This document shows, piece by piece, positions 57,009 through 64,000 of a DNA stretch of 64,000 bases. The first letter of the stretch is position 1, and every line of letters starts with the position of its first letter. Source of the DNA: Rutstroemia sp. NJR-2017a BVV2 (taxonomy: Eukaryota; Ascomycota; Leotiomycetes; Helotiales; Rutstroemiaceae); the NCBI GenBank assembly GCA_002946415.1, contig NJPS01000031.1, forward strand, positions 930,001 to 994,000, read 5' to 3'. A program made the translations under genes and the position numbers. The notes under the pieces are model-generated. The model had not been told where the DNA came from. It did no database searches and worked only from the letters and a program-made list of their open reading frames with translations.

Positions 57009-59118
57009 ATGGAGGAAGCCATGGCAACACAAAGCTATCCAGAAGGGCGGGTTCTAATAATCATGACTGGAGGGACAATATGCATGAAGTCCTCACCCGA
57101 GGGCTTGGTACCTGCGAGAGGTTTTCTTGAAGCAGGCATGGCCACCAGACCATCCTTCAACGACGGTTCCAAACCAGGTGAGAATAAATGAAATTTTCCT
57201 TGGCTTCGAGGTGCCCTCTATCCGACGTCCGATTTCTCCTTCTCACAACATGGAGTGCCAATCACGGAAGACCTGGAGTCCAGGAAATGACGTCCTGTGT
57301 CTTGAACACAACCTGGATTCTTGGAATTAATACCCACGGAAGTGACGATGTTGGTGCAATGGTTGCTCAACATTGTCCGTTGCTGGTGACATGCTTCGAG
57401 TGTAGCACGACGTCGCTTCTTGGGGTAACAGAGCAGGCGAGACCACCTCGATCGCAAACTGCTTCATTCGAGCCAGTTCGATCGCTGCATATTTCTAGGC
57501 AGTATTGATGTAGAGATGCGTCGGTGACATTTCGGTCACATGCAAGCCAGAGTTGGCTGCTGCACACATTTACATTGATTGAGTTCAAACTTCTTTCTTC
57601 GGAGGAACGCCCCTTAAGGATTTACTACGCTTTCCGCAACCTGGAGGACAGCGTGCCCGAACAACGTGAAATATTAAATGCAAGACTGACTACTGTCTAG
57701 ATCCTCTCCCAGTTATAACTGATGGTACCACCGAGGAGTACTTGCCGAGTCTACGTACTCCTCCCAGTACCTATTCTCGTCATGTTCGTTATACACTGTA
57801 TGAGTTTCCCGTCCTGCTTGATTCATCCTCAATCTCCTCGAATGGCTGGACGCAAATAGCGACGACTATTGAGAAGAACTATGCTCTATTTGATGGCTTC
57901 GTTGTCCTCCACGGCACAGACAGTCTAGCATACACCAGTTCCGCCCTCTCATTCATGTTATCCCACCTCGGCAAACCCATCATCCTCACCGGCTCCCAAT
58001 CCTCCATCTTCGCCCTCCAATCCGACGCAGTCGACAACCTCCTCGGCTCCCTCATCATCGCCGGCACTTTCATGATTCCCGAAGTATGCCTCTTCTTCCA
58101 CCATAACCTCTACCGCGGCAACCGCACCACAAAGGTATCCGCCACATCCTTCGACGCCTTCGCCTCACCCAACTGCCAGCCTCTGGCTAAAGTCTCTGCC
58201 CTCGGCGCCGAAGTAAACTGGGACCTCGTCCGTCGCCCCCGCTCCATCGCCAAATTCTCCGTCCAAACCAACCTCGACACCGCCCACGTAGCCTGCTTAC
58301 GCGTCTTCCCCGGTATCAAACCCGAAATGATCGACGGCGTCCTGCGCATTCCTAACCTCCGCGGTCTCATCCTCGAAACTTTCGGCGCAGGCAACGCGCC
58401 CTCGGGCGAAGACGGCAGTCTCATCTCCGTCATCAAAGCCGCCGTAGCGCGCGGCATCATCATAGTCAATGTCTCGCAATGCCAATCTGGCTCCGTGTCG
58501 CCGCTGTATGCCCCCGCCACGATCCTCGGCCGCGCCGGCGTTGTCTTCGGCCACGATCTCACAACCGAAGCCGCGCTGACTAAACTCTCGTTCCTGCTCG
58601 CCCTCCCGGGTCTGCAGTACGAGGATATCACCATGCAGATGCAGTGTTCGTTGCGCGGGGAGATGACGGAGGATCACAGCACGGCATTTGCGCATCCTGT
58701 GGGGAGTAATGAGTCCACGGGGATTACACCGTCCCAGCAGGCGTTCACGAGGCTGGGGTATGCGGTCGAGCAGGGGGATGTGGATGCGGTGGTTGGTATG
58801 CTGGAGAGTGATCGGGTGGGGTTGTTGCAGGCGATGGATTATGTGGGGAATACGGCGTTGCATCTTGCAGCTGTTGGGCCGTCGGTGGCGGTTTTGAAGG
58901 AGGTGAGTAAATGGGGTTCCTAGGATTTCCTGAGTTTATTGTTTGCTAATATGTGATGGTTATAGCTGTTGAGAAGAGGTGCAAGTGTGCATGCGAGAAA
59001 CCGAGCAGGTAATACGCCACTCTTTTTAGCGAAGAAGACGGGCAGAGCGGAGCATTGTGGGATTCTGGAGGAGGCAGGTGGTCATCTACATGTTGAGGAG
59101 AGGGCTTGGATTTCTTAG
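57009..59118 (+). CDS. L-asparaginase (type I) with C-terminal ankyrin repeats
   Basis: Three exons (57009-57177, 57701-58902, 58966-59118), 507 aa. The N-terminal catalytic loop VLIIMTGGTICMKSSPEG carries the nucleophilic Thr. The second catalytic group is in GFVVLHGTDSLAYTSSALSFM (HGTD), followed by KPIILTGSQ and the RNPS/AG-like region. Family members hydrolyse Asn to Asp and ammonia in the cytosol. After ~residue 410, ankyrin-like repeats appear (QGDVDAVVGMLESDRVGLLQAMDYVGNTALHLAA; LLRRGASVHARNRAGNTPLFLA), as in mammalian-type asparaginase-ankyrin proteins. Intron 1 is 523 nt, unusually long. Exon 2 is strongly C-rich at third positions. Confidence 0.93.
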
Positions 59119-59315
59119 ATGATATAAAATTGGATAGAGAAAAGTCATTATTAGACGGTTATTGGAATGTTCTTTGCAGTTTTGGAAAGATTCACCAGTA
59201 GGAAAATTCTACTGTTATTATCAGATTACAGAACTTTCATCCCTAAGCATTTGCTGCCACCAGATGACTTTTCCACTATCACTTTTCAACCTTGAGCTCC
59301 TAGGAGATATTCCAG

Positions 59316-60867
59316 CTACCCGCTGCCTTCATATCTTCCCAACAAACCCACATTCCAAGTCTGCAATTTCCTAGCACCAGACGGCAAATATCTCGCACTC
59401 TCGTCTAATATCCCCTTCAACTCACAAATCGCCTCTTCAGGTAGAAGTAATTCCTCTACAGATTCACTGATTATCAACTCCTGTGCCCGAGCAGAACTTA
59501 CGGATTCCCACAGAATTTTCATAGCTAGGATCCCGGTCTTAGGTGGTGTTATTAATGCTGATGGGTCCGAATTGTGTAGAGAGGATGTGTAGCGGAGAGA
59601 AGGGCTGAGAACCCAGATACTGAGATTGGTGGCAGTGGGGTTTGGTATTTTGGGGGAGAGGACGATGCGGGAGACGCATTGGCTGCTCATTATAGCTAGG
59701 ATTTGAGCTGAGCTGATGGAGGATATTGGCGGGTGAGATGCGGGCGTGGCTGGTGAGGGTGCTGTTGGAGATGCTTGATGTTGGAGCGTCCATTTGAGGA
59801 GTCGTACTCCCTGTTTTTGAGGATCAGGGAAGCCGAGAGTGGTTTTGCATGATTTGCAAATGGTAGCGTCGTCCTGTACGTGTTAGTCTAGACATGAGAT
59901 ATAGCACACAGCTGATATGCATAGCAATAAAGTTCCTCTAGAGTCATAGAGCTCGCAATGCTAAGAATGTCTCTCGTGCTAATCCCATCGCCTTTCAAGA
60001 ATCTTGAGAAAAGTATGGCGTGAAATGCAGAGATGCCAACCTTTCAATCGACCAAGGAACCCGTAGTCCGAAGAAGAGGGTAAGCATGATTAATTGCCGC
60101 CGAAGCAGATTGTGACAATATTTCTGATATAGGGCATTTGTATCGGTGAATAAACCATGGTTTTGCGTACAGCAAGATCTAGTCTCCTTCTTGATACCCA
60201 GGACTTTTTAAAAGACGTAGAAAATGAAAGCAGGACGAAGAGAGAAATCATTTACCTGTGATAGGGAAAGACAATCACTTTCCATAACGAGAAAGCTTGT
60301 GAGGTCGACGAAACCAATTCCAGATTGTGCAGTAAACATAGAATTTGCACCATACCCTTTCGTGGATTCAAGGTCGGTATGTTCGTCATTTGTATGGCTG
60401 TGGCCATGATCAGAAGGTTTATGACAATGCCAGAAATCCATCATCTCAGCCCAGTTTTCGCTGGGCAGATCTCTCCATTCTTTGATCCTACCAGTCTCGA
60501 TAACCGCAGAGTTGCACTTTCGACACGTAAACTGTGCGCCTGGAATCAAATCTTGCGCAGACCAGGGAGCGGAAATGCTCTGTGCATCGTCTACATCTGC
60601 GCGCTGAAATGCACCAGCCAGTGGAAGACGATATGTCAAGTCCTTGCGGGCTATAGGAAGTGCTTGAATATGTGCTTGAGGTGCTACTTGACCCGGCAGT
60701 GGCAGAACCGTGTCTTTCCCATTGTGATGAAGAACGACTTGACGTCCTTCAGCAGCTAATTTTACTGTTGTGGTAGCATCTGATGGTGTATCTAGCTCAG
60801 CAACAATAGAAATCTGACGAATGTTAGGTAGTAGTTCTGCGTAGATCAATAACTCCGAAGCTGGCAT
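59316..60867 (-). CDS. E2-binding HECT-like ubiquitin ligase (UBE3D/Ipa1 type)
   Basis: Two exons (60867-60256, 59873-59316), 389 aa. The ATG at 60867 gives MPASELLIYAELLPNIRQIS, the family-typical start; codons before it begin with TTG. Diagnostic blocks: FTCRKCNSAVIE, the LPSENWAEMMDFWHCHKP motif, GFVDLTSFLVMESDCLSLSQ, a second Cys pair ATICKSCKTTLGFP, LLKWTLQ, and the C-terminal LPSGARKLQTWNVGLLGRYE. The family (HECT_2) binds E2 enzymes of the UBE2C class; yeast Ipa1 has been tied to mRNA 3'-end processing and protein turnover. The 382-nt intron joins in phase 0 and contains a 40-codon open stretch (NHGLFTDTNALYQKYCHN) that could be an extra exon. Confidence 0.85.
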
Positions 60868-61311
60868 TGTTTCGCGACAGAGCAACTTGGTGAAGATGTA
60901 TTCATGACTTTTATGGACGAGGTCGGAGGATGCGTTTTTCCGGTTTTGTGACTGCCGACATCAGACGTGCATGGGTGGTGTGCACGGTCCAACTCAGTGA
61001 GGAGAAAGTTCCCCAGAATGCAAAATGCCATCTTCCACCGTGATCGATTCTGTTTGATGAAATCCACCAACAGATTTGCTGTCGTTGTTCAGCACATCAA
61101 AGAAGTGTCTATTGCTGAATTCGTTGCAATTGGACGAAGGCATATTTGGTAAGATATCGGAGTGACATTTGAAAGCACAAGACGAAAGTTCAATCGCTTA
61201 AGGTTACTTTTACGAAAGAGCTCCGAACTCACTGTTCAGACATGACACCACAATTGAGGGGAACATCGCTCAATTCCAATTAACGATTACAGAGTCGAAC
61301 AATCAGAAATC
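60868..61311. promoter_or_regulatory. Bidirectional promoter region
   Basis: 444 bp between two divergent start codons (60867 minus, 61312 plus). No defined element recognised. Confidence 0.5.
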
Positions 61312-62650
61312 ATGTCGGCGCCTATGATAAACTGGGTGCCTTTGGTCAGCAGAGCCTACACATATATTACGTCCGTTGGATTCTCAACCCAACCTATAGA
61401 TCTCGAATCGGTTGAGATCCACGATATCGAAACCGCTCCCGAGAAGAGACCACGAACTTTGAAGCACTTGATCAAAGCAAACCATATCAATCACTCAATA
61501 CTATATAATGAAACACGATTTCATAACCATCTACCGCATCATCTAGGATCCGCATATCTTCTAGGAGCAGATTTGGATCACTTGCACAAGGTCTATGATG
61601 AGGAGTCCAAAGATTTGGAAGAATGGAAGGACTCGCCGGGAGAGCTGACCGATGCAGATTGGAGGGAGTTCTTGGGCGACAAGAGATACCAGAGAGCTTA
61701 TGTTGACTTCTTCGAGGATGAATTGGCATTGAAGTTTAGCTATGATTGGAAGGCCTTGCTGCAAGAATACCTATATAGTGGAAAGGCACCTTTGGTCAAC
61801 GCCCTCACATCTGGACGTAAGTAGATGCCCTGCACAGCTAGAAGACTCATTGTGCATCCTAACAAGCCCTTCAATAGTCGGTCACCCCTTGATCCACCTT
61901 GGCTACGCCGTTGAACTCAACAGCCGCGAACTCGCCATCGAAGCCCTCTCTCTCGCAAGCACCTGCTACGACAACCTGCACAAATACCTCGACGACCCCT
62001 CCTACACTCGTCCCTCCACCTACAGCAGCACCTCTCCCATCGAAATCCTGCACAAAATCCACAACGACACCCGCTTCGACGGGCTCTTTAAGGAGCCCTC
62101 CTTTTCCAACATCTCAACCCTCTTTTCCGAGCACGAATCCCTGGTTCTCGAATACTGGAACGCATGGTCAATAACCTCGCCCAAAGACCAATTTCGCCAG
62201 TCCCAAGAAGCCGCCATCCAACTGCTCGTCCAAACCGTTGAACCCGGTACCCATTCCTACGATTTCTTCGTCGTGCATATCCTCACCACCTCGCACGCCA
62301 TCCGCATCCTCCTTCCTCTCGTCCCGGCAAAACACCAAGTCAGCCTCATCCGACAATGGTGGCTCCTCACGATCGCCGTCTATGCATCGCAGCTACGTCC
62401 TCGAATATCCGAGGATATCGAGCAAAAGCCCACACAGGGATGGAAATACGTGGAGGATAAAGCGATAAATGGGGACTGGGCTAGCGATCCGCATTATGTG
62501 AAGGCATTGCGGGCGATCAAGGAGGCGGCTTTTACGTGGGGGGATGTGCATGAGCGGTACTTGGGGATGGCTGTTAGGTTTGCAGATGATTTTAGGGGAT
62601 GGACTGGATTTGGTAGTAGCGAGTTCGATTCGGTTGGAGGCCATTATTGA
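61312..62650 (+). CDS. Questin-oxidase-like protein (AflY-related)
   Basis: Two exons (61312-61816, 61878-62650), 425 aa. It has the family hallmarks: HINHSILYNETRFHNHLPHHLGSAYLLGA near residues 57-85, WREFLGDKRYQRAYVDFFEDEL, the SG-LGHPLIHLGYAVEL block across the intron, LHKIHNDTRFDGLF, and the late VKALRAIKEAAFTWG helix. Characterised relatives catalyse Baeyer-Villiger-type ring cleavage of anthraquinones such as questin, but most fungal homologues are uncharacterised and some lie outside clusters. No polyketide synthase is present here, so a metabolite role is unsupported. The ~2:1 exon ratio and all phases agree. Confidence 0.85.
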
Positions 62651-62903
62651 ATGCTTTTTGATGATGAAAGTGAAAAATTAAAATATGGGGAGCAATATGA
62701 CTTCTATTGCTATAAGGATATGTGCATATCTTATGCTAGTTTACGCAACTAATGAACGACAAGATCAAATTTAACAGCCTAATCCAGATGCCCAGTCCAT
62801 TTTTACTATTGCTTGAAAACCCCTAACTGGACCGCAGACAAAGCACATTACGCCGACCGAGCCCACACTTCCATCCATTTCAGATTGTACAGCCCACACC
62901 AAC

Positions 62904-64000
62904 TCAATCATCCTCAATATCATCATCACTAAGCACATATTTAACAACCTCCTGCTTCTTCAACAACCCCGCCTTTTCACCCTCCCCCTTCCTCATAACA
63001 ACCCCCTTCTTACTCCTTGCCCTCATCCCCTCACCTGGCTTATCCGTCGCCCAACTCTCATTCTCGGCATCTATCCCCGCCCCCGCATCCTCATCCTCAT
63101 CCGCATTCTCACCTACATGTCCAATCCCTCTAAATACCGTCACTTTTTCCATATCCCTAATCGCAAACGTCGAAGCCGAAGACCCTGACCTCCTCGCTTT
63201 CGACCTCGCTATATGCGCCATATACGGCAGACGCTCGAGCAGCATTTCCGTGCGGGCTGCAGCACCGAGGGAGAGAAGCGGCGCGACATCATCATCATCT
63301 TCTTCTTCTCCTTTTCCCACCACTTTAGTCCTCCTAGCACCCCCATTTTTCGTCTTCCAACTCTCCACTGTCCCAGCCTTCGGTCTTGCAAACGCCGCCG
63401 CGCCGGCGGTGACCGAAGTCGTGTTCTCCATCTCTCCCTTCATCAGCCGTGTAGTCCAGAGATCGATTGTATTTTCAATTTCCTCTTTCAAGCGCCACAG
63501 TTTCAACGAGGTTGGATAGAACATCTTGTTCTGTTCGCTCGCTTTCCCCGTGCGGAAACCCGTCGCCGAGGGTGCTTTACGTGTTACGGGGTGCGGGAGA
63601 GAGAATAGAAGGCCGCGGACGGCGATCTGGAAGGTTATTTCGTCTTGACGGAGAATGTCGCCGCCGGAGCCGGAGCCGGCGAACCCGCCGCCGAGGCCGG
63701 ACGATTGGAAGGATCCGTCCCAGGAGGGGCAGAGAAGGTCACTGTCGGAGAGGGCATCGATGCAACCGTTAACGTGGTCGAGGGAGGAGAATTCGAAAGA
63801 TGTGGGAGGGGCGTCGCAGGAGAGGATGTAGTTCTCGTGGAGAGCGGCGATGAAGGTCTGGGTATCTGTTCCGGTTTCATCGATGAGTTCGTCGACATGC
63901 ACTTCGGACTTTTTGGGTCGTGCATGATGTGATGTGAAATCTGGGAGATTTTCTACATCTCCTGCGACTCTTCCGTCCCGCTTGTTGTAGACGACTTTAC
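62904..64000 (-). CDS. rad17: Checkpoint clamp loader RAD17/Rad24, C-terminal part (truncated by window edge)
   Basis: An uninterrupted frame enters from the right edge and stops at 62904. It reads KVVYNKRDGRVAGDVENLPDF, then ELIDETGTDTQTFIAALHENY and SSLDHVNGCIDALSDSDLL, which are characteristic of the post-AAA+ lid region of Rad17 (Rad24 in budding yeast). The C-terminal ~130 residues are disordered, with acidic patches (EEEDDDD, ENADEDEDAG) and a final LSDDDIEDD resembling the acidic Rad17 tail. Rad17-RFC loads the 9-1-1 clamp at DNA damage. The AAA+ motifs and start lie outside the window. Confidence 0.85.
   Translation of the reverse strand, partial: KVVYNKRDGRVAGDVENLPDFTSHHARPKKSEVHVDELIDETGTDTQTFIAALHENYILSCDAPPTSFEFSSLDHVNGCIDALSDSDLLCPSWDGSFQSSGLGGGFAGSGSGGDILRQDEITFQIAVRGLLFSLPHPVTRKAPSATGFRTGKASEQNKMFYPTSLKLWRLKEEIENTIDLWTTRLMKGEMENTTSVTAGAAAFARPKAGTVESWKTKNGGARRTKVVGKGEEEDDDDVAPLLSLGAAARTEMLLERLPYMAHIARSKARRSGSSASTFAIRDMEKVTVFRGIGHVGENADEDEDAGAGIDAENESWATDKPGEGMRARSKKGVVMRKGEGEKAGLLKKQEVVKYVLSDDDIEDD

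Noticed and set aside
57188..57508. Open frame in asparaginase intron 1 as a separate gene
   Set aside because: No recognisable domain; intron boundaries are well supported by the protein.
22738..62650. Secondary-metabolite cluster made of MFS, P450, methyltransferase and questin-oxidase-like genes
   Set aside because: They are 7-20 kb apart, separated by housekeeping genes (SLA1, EDE1, tubulin, SET), and no polyketide synthase, NRPS, terpene synthase or pathway regulator is present.

Overview
The window looks like ordinary nuclear DNA from a filamentous ascomycete (Pezizomycotina). The evidence is intron-rich genes with 45-90 nt introns (GTRAGT-like donors, CTRAC/CTGAC branch sites), a complex I 75-78 kDa subunit, an Atg37/ACBD5-type acyl-CoA-binding protein, an Ede1-type three-EH-domain protein, Sla1, a pisatin-demethylase-like P450, a questin-oxidase-like protein and a tRNA-Val(AAC). 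The protein sequences most resemble Leotiomycetes (Helotiales); that placement is my inference from memory of families and was not tested. There is no operon, CRISPR array or prophage. I rebuilt exon structures by hand and checked that coding lengths divide by three and that conserved motifs read through each junction.

Layout, 0-20 kb: WLM/ubiquitin-like metalloprotease (+), NUO78 complex I subunit with a 15-nt microexon (-), an unknown coiled-coil protein (-), a GFA/CENP-V-type enzyme (+), an Atg37-like acyl-CoA-binding protein (-), an RNase III (-) divergent from mitoribosomal mS33 (+), a Pumilio protein (+), RFC3 with MCB-like promoter sites (+), then a 5'-truncated, frameshifted Hsp70-like relic (-) abutting a coiled-coil gene with no visible 5' end (+).

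20-43 kb: an orphan with 60-bp repeats (+), a Dal5-type MFS transporter (+), SLA1 (+), a cytochrome P450 (-), a 204-bp MITE-like element with perfect 28-bp terminal inverted repeats, EDE1 (-), alpha-tubulin (-), an ER-type membrane protein of unknown function (+), and a WW-domain protein with 90-bp repeats (-).

43-64 kb: an omega-like glutathione transferase (+), a secreted Pro/Ala-rich repeat protein (-), a SAM methyltransferase (+), an LtrA-like membrane protein (+), tRNA-Val (-), a SET/NAP histone chaperone (-), an asparaginase-ankyrin protein (+), an E2-binding HECT-like E3 (UBE3D/Ipa1 type, -), a questin-oxidase-like protein (+) and the 3' part of RAD17, which runs off the right edge (-).

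The genes are mostly unrelated housekeeping genes. The one functional pairing is SLA1 and EDE1, two early endocytic coat/adaptor proteins about 3.4 kb apart. P450, methyltransferase, MFS and questin-oxidase-like genes are scattered and do not form a metabolite cluster. I found no convincing new multi-gene system. The most interesting signals are the MITE-like element, the junction of two 5'-truncated genes near 19.6-19.8 kb, the NUO78 microexon, several AAG 3' splice sites lying just past decoy YAGs, and a P450 with an altered heme-binding motif.
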